A stretch of DNA of 7,611 bases from contig JANWWX010000058.1 of assembly GCA_025057195.1 (NCBI GenBank), positions 1-7,611 on the forward strand, written 5' to 3'. This stretch comes from Leptospiraceae bacterium (GTDB lineage Bacteria > Spirochaetota > Leptospiria > Turneriellales > Turneriellaceae). Below the pieces are notes generated by a model, which did no database searches, was not told where the DNA came from, and worked only from the letters and a program-made list of their open reading frames with translations. The position numbers and the translations under genes are program-made. Positions 1 to 5,875 of the stretch are shown piece by piece. The stretch's first letter is position 1, and each line of letters begins with the position of its first letter.

Positions 1-2
1 GG

Positions 3-137
3 CGGCAGCGGCAGGGTAAAAGCCGTTTTGATTACTTTTTGCTTTTTGGCAAAAAATACGACTATTTATTCCGGTCATCGCCCTATGGCAGTGAGGGAAA
101 AATCGAAGCAATAATTGCCACCGCAAAGTGGCGGTAA
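3..137 (+). CDS. Possible 3' end of an upstream gene (partial)
   Basis: One plus-strand frame is open from the left edge to a TAA at 135-137, giving 44 residues. The fragment is rich in aromatic and basic residues (for example RFDYFLLFGKKYDYLF) and ends in AKWR. The mix of charged and aromatic residues looks more like protein than random translation, but I recognise no family. A second frame is also open for 37 codons to 114, so the choice is not secure. The spacer after it and the small inverted repeat over its stop fit a gene end. It could equally be non-coding. Confidence 0.3.
   Translation, partial: RQRQGKSRFDYFLLFGKKYDYLFRSSPYGSEGKIEAIIATAKWR
36..56. repeat. AT-rich inverted repeat, weak terminator-like
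   Basis: TTTTTGC (36-42) can pair with GCAAAAA (49-55) across a 6-base loop. It resembles a low-GC bidirectional terminator. However, it lies inside the frame that may be the tail of an upstream gene, so its role is doubtful. Confidence 0.2.
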
Positions 138-313
138 ATAGGGAAGCTAAGTCAACGCAAATTGGCAACCAATTCGGCAATGATAAAAAAATACAGGGCC
201 ACATGAAGTTCTATGCAAAAACCTGTTAATCCACAACCAGCTAAAAAATTTTTCAAAGTTATTGAACCCAACCAAACTCCTTTACGCGCGTAGTTAGATG
301 TAAACAAGCGTGC
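138..313. other. Non-coding spacer upstream of gpmA
   Basis: No credible coding frame is seen here. AATTGG (160-165) pairs with CCAATT (169-174) around a 3-base loop. TTGGCA (162-167) followed after 16 bases by TAAAAA (184-189) is a possible sigma-70 promoter for the gpmA operon, and TTGAAC (262-267) lacks a convincing -10 partner. There is no clear Shine-Dalgarno before the gpmA ATG at 314. The promoter assignment is a guess from motif spacing only. Confidence 0.35.
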
Positions 314-988
314 ATGGCAAAACTTGTCTTAATCCGCCACGGCCAATCGCTGTGGAATCTGCACAATTTGTTCACCGGCTGGGTGGATGTTCCACTTTCT
401 TCGCAAGGCATTGCAGAGGCGATCGCCGCCGGCCAGCGCCTGGCACACGAAAAGTTCGACATCATCTATACCTCGACGCTCATCCGCGCCATCACCACAG
501 CAATGATTGTTATGGCCGAAAATAAAGAAGGTAAGGTTCCTGTGCTCGTGAGGGAAAATCGTGAAAAACCAGAACACTGGTACAGGATCCATTCTGAGCA
601 GGCTGCTGCCAATACCATCCCGGTCTTCCCAGCCTGGCAGCTCAACGAGCGCATGTATGGCGAGCTACAAGGACTCAACAAGGAAGAGACGGCCAAAAAA
701 TTTGGAGACGCGCAGGTGAAGCTATGGCGGCGCAGCTACGACGTTGCCCCGCCCGGTGGAGAGTCACTCAAGGATACTGCAGAACGCACCATCCCCTGGT
801 TTCGGGAAAATATTGAACCTAAATTGAAAGAGGGTAAAAATATCCTTGTGGCAGCACACGGCAACAGCCTGCGTGCGGTGATCATGTATTTGGAAAACTT
901 GTCGCGCGAACAGGTGCTCGAGTTAGAACTCAAAACCGGTGAGCCGGTAGTTTTCGAGTGGCGTGACGGCGGGATTGTGCGTGCCTAA
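314..988 (+). CDS. gpmA: 2,3-bisphosphoglycerate-dependent phosphoglycerate mutase
   Basis: This cytoplasmic glycolytic and gluconeogenic enzyme interconverts 3-phosphoglycerate and 2-phosphoglycerate. The 224-residue product has the histidine-phosphatase fold signature RHG at residues 8-10, with H9 the expected phosphohistidine and R8 beside it. R58 lies in TSTLIRA, E112 in NERMYG, and the second catalytic histidine H182 in AHGNS. NLFTGW (18-23), LQGLN (118-122) and PPGGESL (146-152) are also typical of the dPGM family. It is shorter than the roughly 250-residue Escherichia coli enzyme. It carries a distinctive stretch at about residues 68-108 before NERMYG, like the short dPGM type that I recall from Chlamydiae. 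The MAKLVLIRHG start fits the family, although no good ribosome-binding site precedes it. The stop overlaps the next start as TAATG, so the two genes are probably translationally coupled. Confidence 0.95.
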   Translation: MAKLVLIRHGQSLWNLHNLFTGWVDVPLSSQGIAEAIAAGQRLAHEKFDIIYTSTLIRAITTAMIVMAENKEGKVPVLVRENREKPEHWYRIHSEQAAANTIPVFPAWQLNERMYGELQGLNKEETAKKFGDAQVKLWRRSYDVAPPGGESLKDTAERTIPWFRENIEPKLKEGKNILVAAHGNSLRAVIMYLENLSREQVLELELKTGEPVVFEWRDGGIVRA

Positions 989-1203
989 TGGACGAAATAG
1001 CACTCTCAATCCTGCACTATGTCTATGACCACTCGGAACGGCAAATCCCGTTGGCCGAGCTTGAGCTGCAGTTAGGCAGAGACATCCACTCCCTGCGTCC
1101 GGTAATTGAGGATTTAAAAAGCGCCGGTTTCATTGCCGAAGAAGAGTACCGGTTGGAAATTTTGGCAGCAGGGCGCAGCTTCGCGCAGAGCCGTTGGGCA
1201 TGA
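988..1203 (+). CDS. Small winged-helix-like protein, function unknown
   Basis: The 71-residue product fits a compact winged-helix pattern. There is a first helix at about residues 2-15 (ending LHYVYDH), a second at 21-29 (LAELELQLG) and a probable recognition helix at 32-47 (IHSLRPVIEDLKSAGFI). A beta-wing-like tail follows (EEEYRLEILAAG). Such folds usually bind DNA or mediate protein contacts, but I recognise no named family and no catalytic residues. It has no ribosome-binding site of its own: its ATG overlaps the gpmA stop (TAATG), and its TGA overlaps the ruvC ATG (ATGA). This tight packing makes it a real gene despite its size. A role linked to ruvC, or regulation of this operon, is only a guess from position. 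Confidence 0.75.
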   Translation: MDEIALSILHYVYDHSERQIPLAELELQLGRDIHSLRPVIEDLKSAGFIAEEEYRLEILAAGRSFAQSRWA

Positions 1204-1718
1204 AATTCCTGGGCATCGATCCTGGTTATGCACGGCTTGGCTATGGCATCATCGAAGTGCGCGCACAGCAGCCACGCTATGTCGATGCGGGGGTTTTTGA
1301 AACTGCCGCGCACGAAAAGGAAGGCCGGCGGTTATGGTTGCTGCTGGAATTTTTGGAGCGACTCTTCCGCAAACACAAAATCACGCATGCGGCGCTGGAG
1401 CAGGTTTTTTTGCGCCGTGACCTAAGCACGGGGATCCGGCTTGCGGAAGCACGTGGCATCATTGTGCTCAGCCTCTACCGCGCGCAGATCCCTTACTCAG
1501 AAATTTCCCCCAGTGCGATGAAAAAGGCCATCACGGGCTCTGGCACCGCCCACAAAAAGGCTGTGCAGTTGATGACGGCAAAGCTGCTGCAGGTCCCCAC
1601 AGGGGTGCGCCTCGACGATGCCGACGACGGACTGGGCTTGGCTTTTTGCGCCTGGCTGAATTGGCAAAAGGGAGTGAAAGAGAACTTGGGCCGCCAGACA
1701 TTACCAGCGGCCCGCTAA
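1200..1718 (+). CDS. ruvC: Crossover junction endodeoxyribonuclease RuvC
   Basis: RuvC resolves Holliday junctions as a dimer, normally working with the RuvAB branch-migration motor in recombinational repair. The 172-residue product starts MKFLGIDPG, giving the first catalytic aspartate D7. E67 lies in ALEQVF (family usually IEQVF). An acidic LDDADDGLGLA segment at 138-148 supplies the last two catalytic aspartates, most likely D140 and D143. The internal ARGII (84-88), SPSAMKKAITGSG (103-115) and KAVQ (120-123) segments fit the family. I chose the ATG at 1200 over the TTG at 1194: it gives the family's usual N terminus and overlaps the previous TGA as ATGA. RuvC genes often neighbour ruvA, ruvB or yebC; here the partner genes are gpmA and a small winged-helix-like gene. 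About 15 residues follow the usual core end and look unconserved. Confidence 0.95.
   Translation: MKFLGIDPGYARLGYGIIEVRAQQPRYVDAGVFETAAHEKEGRRLWLLLEFLERLFRKHKITHAALEQVFLRRDLSTGIRLAEARGIIVLSLYRAQIPYSEISPSAMKKAITGSGTAHKKAVQLMTAKLLQVPTGVRLDDADDGLGLAFCAWLNWQKGVKENLGRQTLPAAR
1688..1713. terminator. Possible bidirectional stem-loop between convergent genes
   Basis: GGGCCGC (1688-1694) pairs perfectly with GCGGCCC (1707-1713) around a 12-base loop, inside the last codons of ruvC. The next gene converges with only 2 bases between stops, so a shared stem is the only obvious place for termination. The flanking T tracts are weak on both strands, so this is tentative. Confidence 0.35.
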
Positions 1719-1720
1719 GT

Positions 1721-2149
1721 TTAACGTGCCTCTAAAAACTCTACGCGGCGTTTGGCTTCTGGCAGATCCACCGTGTCTACCCGTGAGCCTTTGGGATCAA
1801 AATACGCGATCCCGCGCAACCGGCCGTCTGGGTGATAGACCTCCGCGCGGTTGGCTTTGCCGTCCAAGAAAAATGTACGTGTTTTGATCTTCCCGTCAGG
1901 GTAGAAGTGTTCGCTCTGCCGCAGTTGGTTATTTTCAAAGAAATACTGTTTTTCTGGGATCCCGTTCTGGTCGATGTCAATCAGCCGGCGTTCGGCAGTC
2001 TCACTCATCTGGTAGCGGGTACCAATGGTTTTGCCTTCTTTGTCGGTCAATGGCGCCGACTCGCCCGGACGCAGGCTTTTACCTGCGCAGGCGAGCGATA
2101 GAACCATACTCGGCAAAATTATACAGGAATATCTGAAGCGCAACCTCAT
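1721..2149 (-). CDS. Small lipoprotein with MORN/YwqK-like repeats
   Basis: The 142-residue product begins with a basic stretch (MRLRFR), a hydrophobic segment at 8-20, and the sequence LSLAC with C21. This fits a signal-peptidase II site of the relaxed spirochaetal type. The mature part carries short aromatic-plus-glycine repeats at about residues 69-121, for example HFYPDGK, VYHPDGR and YFDPKG, like the MORN_2/YwqK repeat. Just before them is DIDQNG (58-63), which resembles a calcium-loop start but has no full EF-hand around it. It is probably membrane-anchored in the envelope, with function unknown. It is the last gene of a three-gene minus-strand unit, starting 7 bases after the kelch gene stop and lacking a clear ribosome-binding site, so coupling is likely. 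YwqK-type proteins are sometimes described as antitoxin-like; nothing here supports that role. Confidence 0.8.
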   Translation of the reverse strand: MRLRFRYSCIILPSMVLSLACAGKSLRPGESAPLTDKEGKTIGTRYQMSETAERRLIDIDQNGIPEKQYFFENNQLRQSEHFYPDGKIKTRTFFLDGKANRAEVYHPDGRLRGIAYFDPKGSRVDTVDLPEAKRRVEFLEAR

Positions 2150-2156
2150 AGCTGCA

Positions 2157-3386
2157 TCAAGGTACTACTAACACCCCATGTCCCCAACGCGCAGCGGGTA
2201 AAGGCGGCAGCGCCGTACTTGTTCCAGGAACATTAGACGCCCAGGCTAGAACCGGTGGTGACGCGCCATTAGGAGTCAAAGCTGCAGCATAAACGTTAGC
2301 AGTCGCTTGAATATTTTGAGCTGCAGCAGTACCTGTATTGCCGCCCACCACGTACAATACGTTGTTGAGAATCGCCACACCCGGAAATGAGGTTGCCACG
2401 GGCAGGGGGATACCGGTTGCCCATGCCCCTGTGTAGGGGGCTGCTAGAGCCTGCACTGTCGTCACTGATGTCCAAGCTGTCAGAGTGCCAGCGCCGCCAG
2501 CGCTGTTATTAGCACCGCCTACAAAACCACCAGTATTTCCCGTATTGGCCGTCAAGCCGCCAATGGCGAGAATGAAGTTCACATTTCCCGGGCCTCCAGG
2601 CGAATACAAAATACAACCTACTCCGCTGCGATTGGTGAAACCTGTACCCATAGTAGTTGTTGTCGGTGTTGCAGGGGAAAGTCCTGCCAATAACAAGAAC
2701 TGCTGTGTGGCCGCAGTGATCGTTGTTGCGGCTGTGCGTGCTGTGTTATGGATTACAATGGAACCATCCGCCACAGCACACTTGTCACTACCCTGGCCGG
2801 TTGTTGCTCCCAGTGCCGTCTGCGCAGTGATCGTATCGGCCGCGGGATCGTATAGTGCGTTTAGGGTTGAAACAGCCCACGCTGTTGCCGCGTTGACGCT
2901 CGTACCGCCGAGAACCAGTATTCTTGAACCAACAACCACGGCGGTGCCATGCGCCATGGCTGAAGGTAGAGTCGCGCTAGACGTGCTCCACGTAAGTGTT
3001 TCCGTATCAAGAATTTGAATTAAGTTTTGAACCGCGCCAGCGGAATTGAATCCACCAAATACATAAATCTTCCGGCCATACTTTGCATAGGCAGCAAAGC
3101 TAACAGGGGTATAGGTACCTGAGGTGGTCGCTGTGGTCCATGTGTTAGTGCTTGGTGAATAATAGACCACCGAGCTTAAAGCTGATGAAAGCGCCCCTGA
3201 AGTGCCACCCACAACCCAGAGTCTCGATTCGTTTGTTGAACTAGCGCTCACTCCACCAGTGGCATCCCCCGTAGCCTGAGGGTTAAGCGCGGCTGCAGCA
3301 TCACCCAACAGTGTCGCATTTTGTGTGCATTGGGTGGCAAAGATTGCCAACATGAAAACAAAAGTGGCAAGAATTGTGCGTTGCAT
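2157..3386 (-). CDS. Kelch-repeat beta-propeller lipoprotein
   Basis: I start this 409-residue protein at the ATG at 3386, because an ideal AAGGAGGT (3393-3400) sits 6 bases upstream. A longer open frame begins at 3485 but has no such site and would bury the signal peptide. MQRTILATFVFMLAIFATQC is a signal sequence ending at C20; Q at -1 is unusual for a lipobox, so lipidation is likely but not certain. Kelch blades are marked by RLWVVGG (55-61), RKIYVFGG (105-112), SRILVLGG (154-161), FILAIGG (271-277) and VLYVVGG (343-349). YYSPSTNTW and LDTETLTW are typical companion strands. The last residues (ARWGHGVLVVP) look like a half blade that could close the ring with the first one. The mature protein is low-complexity in Ala, Thr and Gly. 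Kelch propellers usually bind proteins or glycans; the target is unknown. The upstream neighbour is an outer-membrane-like protein, 23 bases away. Confidence 0.85.
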   Translation of the reverse strand: MQRTILATFVFMLAIFATQCTQNATLLGDAAAALNPQATGDATGGVSASSTNESRLWVVGGTSGALSSALSSVVYYSPSTNTWTTATTSGTYTPVSFAAYAKYGRKIYVFGGFNSAGAVQNLIQILDTETLTWSTSSATLPSAMAHGTAVVVGSRILVLGGTSVNAATAWAVSTLNALYDPAADTITAQTALGATTGQGSDKCAVADGSIVIHNTARTAATTITAATQQFLLLAGLSPATPTTTTMGTGFTNRSGVGCILYSPGGPGNVNFILAIGGLTANTGNTGGFVGGANNSAGGAGTLTAWTSVTTVQALAAPYTGAWATGIPLPVATSFPGVAILNNVLYVVGGNTGTAAAQNIQATANVYAAALTPNGASPPVLAWASNVPGTSTALPPLPAARWGHGVLVVP

Positions 3387-3392
3387 TTTTGT

Positions 3393-3400
3393 ACCTCCTT
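3393..3400 (-). promoter_or_regulatory. Strong ribosome-binding site deciding the kelch start
   Basis: Read on the minus strand, AAGGAGGT lies 6 bases before the ATG at 3386. It matches the 16S rRNA 3' end over eight bases and settles the start in favour of 3386 rather than the upstream in-frame ATG at 3485, which would overlap the previous gene. Confidence 0.85.
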
Positions 3401-3409
3401 GAGTCTGCA

Positions 3410-4426
3410 TCAGAACATCCATCCAAAAGATAAATACGCTGCGACGTGGTTTAAGGTTGCCGTGCTTTCGCGCACCGCAAGCCACAATGCCCCCAACTTG
3501 GCATTCAAGAAAGGAGTGATATGGTACTTAAAGCCGAGTTCAGCACCATAGCTCATGTCCAACGCTAAGCGTTCGGATGCTGCTGGCGTATTGGTGCGGG
3601 TTAGGCTCACCCCATAATTCCCTTGCACAAAAACATCGAGCGGCAGTGTGCCAATCTGGCGTGCCAATGCCAGCGTCAGTTGGCCAGGAAAAAGCCCAAT
3701 CCGCACACTGCTATTACTTTTACCGACGCTATGCATATAACCTGCCATGAGTCCCGGAGTGAGGCGTAAAGACCACGGTAAGAGGAAGTGGGGCGCTTCC
3801 ACCTGCAAGAAACCAAAGACACCTGGCTTGAGCAGGTTGTTGAACGTGCCAATGTTATAGAACATGGAGCCACCTTTGAGTGAAAGCTCCCACTTGCGCG
3901 GGCGGGCAGCAATGGCATCGGCCTGGCGTGCCTTTTCTGCATCTAAATAGTCAATCCGCTCTATATTTTCGTTTTTGACAACCACTTCCCCTGTAACTGT
4001 CTGCACCGAGGTAGTGGCCGCATCCGCTTTGGTGATGGTACCGCGGTAACGGGAACCGTCCTTGGTGACCACCTCCGCTGCACGGCGCTTATCGGCATCA
4101 GGATCGTATTTTATATTGCGTTCCACTTTTTCGACCCGGCTGGCATCCAGTGCCAAATCCTGCCCTGACACCTTGATCATGATTCTTGAGGCATTCATCT
4201 CGGTGATTTTTCCAACAATCACAGTGCCGTCGATCAGCGTTACCCGATCCACAAGGTTATCTTTATCTTTCAAACCCAATTGCCTGCTACTGGTGTCTGA
4301 GACCACCACCGTGCCAGTGGGAGCTGGTGTCACCACGGTCGTGTTGGCCTGCGCATAGGCTACCTGGAAAGCGGCCAATACTACAAACGCCACTGCAGGT
4401 CGCATAAAACAATCCCTCATGAGCAT
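3410..4426 (-). CDS. Exported beta-barrel protein with duplicated N-terminal module
   Basis: The 338-residue product has a signal peptide (hydrophobic core PAVAFVVLAAF at 10-20, probable cleavage after AYA at 23-25). Two similar modules follow at about 59-107 and 117-162. Each has the form V-x-DG-x-GxI, a beta-rich middle, then an I/V-E-x-I/V-x-Y end, like the small SH3/LSm-like barrels common in spirochaete envelope proteins. From about residue 178 to the C-terminal F338 it alternates polar and hydrophobic residues with many aromatics, and it ends in GWMF. The terminal phenylalanine is typical of outer-membrane beta-barrels. The start could be the ATG at 4426, 4420 or 4405; a purine-rich GAGGGGGAG lies just before 4426 and fits 4420 best by spacing. 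It is the first gene of the minus-strand unit and is probably surface-exposed. No homologue with known function is recognised. Confidence 0.8.
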   Translation of the reverse strand: MLMRDCFMRPAVAFVVLAAFQVAYAQANTTVVTPAPTGTVVVSDTSSRQLGLKDKDNLVDRVTLIDGTVIVGKITEMNASRIMIKVSGQDLALDASRVEKVERNIKYDPDADKRRAAEVVTKDGSRYRGTITKADAATTSVQTVTGEVVVKNENIERIDYLDAEKARQADAIAARPRKWELSLKGGSMFYNIGTFNNLLKPGVFGFLQVEAPHFLLPWSLRLTPGLMAGYMHSVGKSNSSVRIGLFPGQLTLALARQIGTLPLDVFVQGNYGVSLTRTNTPAASERLALDMSYGAELGFKYHITPFLNAKLGALWLAVRESTATLNHVAAYLSFGWMF

Positions 4427-4795
4427 CTCTCCCCCTCAACGTTTTTACTTTTGACGAATCTGCTTAAATTTTTTCGACATTGTGGAAAGAAAACTTAACG
4501 CAGTGCGAAATAAACCTTACGGGGTACATTTCCGCCTTTTGCGCGGCGCCCCGCCAGTTTAGATTGACAATGGCTCAAGGGGCCAACGTGAGAAGGCGAA
4601 AACCGGCAGGGCTGGACCCACATAACAAATAAAAAATGCTAATCGTGCTTTAAGTTTTTGACGAGCTTAGTGATAGGGAGTAGAAGAAAAAAATAGCATG
4701 GGGATGAAGTATAGGCTAAAAATGCCTCTATCTTAGATTAACTTTGATTAAAATGCTTCAACTTATTTTAATATGATTTACTTTCACTAAGTCTC
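4427..4795. other. Divergent non-coding spacer before flaB
   Basis: This stretch, part of a 451-base gap, contains no convincing gene. The part nearest the minus-strand operon has a GC-rich patch around 4531-4556. CGCCTT (4533-4538) could pair with AAGGCG (4593-4598). From about 4620 it becomes markedly AT-rich, typical of promoter DNA. Besides the candidate -10 nearest flaB, TTGACG (4658-4663) and TAGAAG (4681-4686) are spaced by 17 bases. The best sigma-28-like partial match I found is TAAG (4651-4654) with GATA (4672-4675). No full TAAA-N15-GCCGATAA motif is seen. A promoter for the minus-strand operon must lie here too, but I could not pick one. Confidence 0.4.
4748..4777 (+). promoter_or_regulatory. 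Candidate promoter of the first flagellin gene
   Basis: TATGAT (4772-4777) matches the sigma-70 -10 box at five of six positions. It is preceded, 18 bases away, by TTAAAA (4748-4753), a four-of-six -35. Transcription would begin near 4784, just before the leader stem that starts at 4796. The position fits well but the -35 is weak, and flagellin genes are often read by other sigma factors. Confidence 0.35.
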
Positions 4796-4874
4796 CTCTC
4801 CGTTGTTGGAAGGGAAAACCCACACTGGGTGCGCCAAGGAAGGCGCAAAGGGTTTTTGAGTAAACAACGGAGGG
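4796..4874 (+). promoter_or_regulatory. Structured flaB leader that hides the Shine-Dalgarno
   Basis: CTCCGTTGTT (4798-4807) pairs perfectly with AACAACGGAG (4863-4872). Two more pairs (one G-U) extend it to 4796 and 4874, closing over the GGAGGG ribosome-binding site at 4869-4874. Inside lie AAAACCC (4815-4821) with GGGTTTT (4850-4856), and TGCGCC (4830-4835) with GGCGCA (4842-4847). The innermost loop is AAGGAA, with GGA at 4838-4840. A loop-borne GGA plus a GGA in the Shine-Dalgarno is the usual CsrA target pattern. A rival hairpin, ACCCA (4818-4822) with TGGGT (4826-4830), would compete with the middle stem. The pairings are read directly from the sequence; regulation is inferred. Confidence 0.65.
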
Positions 4875-4877
4875 TTT

Positions 4878-5723
4878 ATGATCATCAACCATAACCTAAG
4901 TGCGATCAACTCGCACCGTGTGCTCAAGTTCCAGCATGACGAACTGAGCAAAAACATGGAGAAGCTGTCGAGCGGCATGCGCATCAACCGCGGCGGCGAC
5001 GATGCCTCAGGGCTTGCCGTCTCCGAGAAAATGCGTACACAAGTCGCAGGATTGCGCCAGGCCGAGCGCAACGCCGAAGACGGCATGAGCCTGATCCAGA
5101 CCACCGAAGGCTACCTGCACGAGCTGACCGAGATCTTACAGCGCATCCGGGTGCTGTCGGTGCAATCTGCCAACGGCATCTACACCGCCGAGGACCGGCA
5201 GATGATGCAGGTCGAGGTCTCGCAGCTCATCGACGAAGTCGACCGCATCGCCTCGCAGGCAGAGTTCAACACGATGAAACTGCTCCAAGGCGACTTTGCC
5301 CGCACTTCGGTAACCGCTTCCATGTGGTTCCACATCGGCGCCAACATGCACCAGCGCGAGCGCGTGTTCATCAGCACGATGACTGCCACAGCGCTGAACC
5401 TGCGCACGCAAGTGGGTGGCATCGAATCGCTTTCGACACCGGCTAAAGCCAATAACCTCATCGGCATTACCGACCAAGCGCTTTACATCGTGAACAAGCA
5501 GCGTGCCAACTTAGGTGCTTATTTTAACCGCCTCGAGCATGCCGCAAAGGGCTTGATGAATGCGTATGAAAATATCCAGGCCTCGGAAAGCCGCATCCGC
5601 GATGCCGACATGGCTGAAGAGATGACCAAATTCACACGCAACCAAATCTTGATCCAGAGCGGCACGGCGATGCTAGCACAGGCCAATGCGAAGCCGCAGA
5701 CGGTGCTTTACCTGTTGCGATAG
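4878..5723 (+). CDS. flaB: Flagellin FlaB, periplasmic filament core (first copy)
   Basis: FlaB proteins form the core of spirochaete periplasmic flagella and are exported by the flagellar type III system, so no signal peptide is expected and none is seen. The 281-residue product has the conserved N-terminal D0/D1 coiled-coil ([10 protein letters not shown] at 5-14, [20 protein letters not shown] at about 43-62) and C-terminal D1/D0 ([13 protein letters not shown], then [10 protein letters not shown]). There is no variable D2/D3 domain, as is usual for spirochaetes. [16 protein letters not shown] near the middle is a recognisable leptospiral-type FlaB segment. GGAGGG (4869-4874) precedes the ATG by 3 bases. 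It is about 73 percent identical by eye to the second flagellin downstream. The least conserved parts are residues 15-40 and about 176-190. The subtype number (FlaB1 to FlaB4) cannot be assigned from sequence alone. Confidence 0.95.
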   Translation: MIINHNLSAINSHRVLKFQHDELSKNMEKLSSGMRINRGGDDASGLAVSEKMRTQVAGLRQAERNAEDGMSLIQTTEGYLHELTEILQRIRVLSVQSANGIYTAEDRQMMQVEVSQLIDEVDRIASQAEFNTMKLLQGDFARTSVTASMWFHIGANMHQRERVFISTMTATALNLRTQVGGIESLSTPAKANNLIGITDQALYIVNKQRANLGAYFNRLEHAAKGLMNAYENIQASESRIRDADMAEEMTKFTRNQILIQSGTAMLAQANAKPQTVLYLLR

Positions 5724-5778
5724 CAAAGCTTTTGCTTGACCAGGAGGCAGCATAGGCTGCCTTACTGTGTTTGCTATC
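5719..5778 (+). terminator. Nested stem-loops at the end of the first flaB
   Basis: GATAGCAAA (5719-5727), which overlaps the flaB stop codon, pairs perfectly with TTTGCTATC (5770-5778). Enclosed is AGGCAGC (5745-5751) pairing with GCTGCCT (5756-5762) around a 4-base loop. AGCAAA (5722-5727) can instead pair locally with TTTGCT (5731-5736). No U-run follows, so it is a poor intrinsic terminator. It may instead be a 3'-end stabilising, processing or attenuating structure between the two flagellin genes. Confidence 0.5.
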
Positions 5779-5785
5779 TTACTGC

Positions 5786-5875
5786 TTTTGCGGGTCTTTT
5801 GGGCATCCCCCCGCCTCCTGTTGCCCGTTGCAAAAAGGAGGTGAGGGGGTGTCTGACTGGGAGAGACCCGCAAGA
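5786..5875 (+). ncRNA. Long hairpin in the flaB-flaB spacer
   Basis: The base stem is TTGCGGGTCT (5788-5797) with AGACCCGCAA (5864-5873), perfect over 10 bp and extendable by two more pairs. A second stem follows: 5799-5819 with 5836-5856, about 20 pairs including several G-U and one mismatch. Its best parts are CCTCCT (5814-5819) with AGGAGG (5836-5841) and CCCC (5807-5810) with GGGG (5845-5848). TTGC (5821-5824) with GCAA (5830-5833) forms the tip. The right arm contains a consensus ribosome-binding site and the GTG of a 48-codon frame, both buried in the stem. I recognise no known RNA family. It could be a cis-regulatory leader, a processing signal or a palindromic element. Confidence 0.55.

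Noticed and set aside
57..63. DIDQNG in the small lipoprotein as a calcium-binding EF-hand (residue numbers)
   Set aside because: Only the start of a loop is present, without the twelfth-position Glu or flanking helices.
2485..3018. Long open frame on the plus strand, opposite the kelch gene
   Set aside because: It is antisense to a gene with clear kelch motifs; its Val/Ala/Pro-rich translation is a by-product of the low-complexity Ala/Thr/Gly codons.
4570..4632. A 20-codon ATG frame in the spacer before flaB
   Set aside because: It has no ribosome-binding site, no recognisable sequence and sits in a promoter region; chance is the simpler explanation.
4651..4743. A sigma-28 flagellar promoter
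   Set aside because: Only fragments (TAAG with GATA, TAAA with GATTAA) are present; the full TAAA-N15-GCCGATAA pattern is absent.
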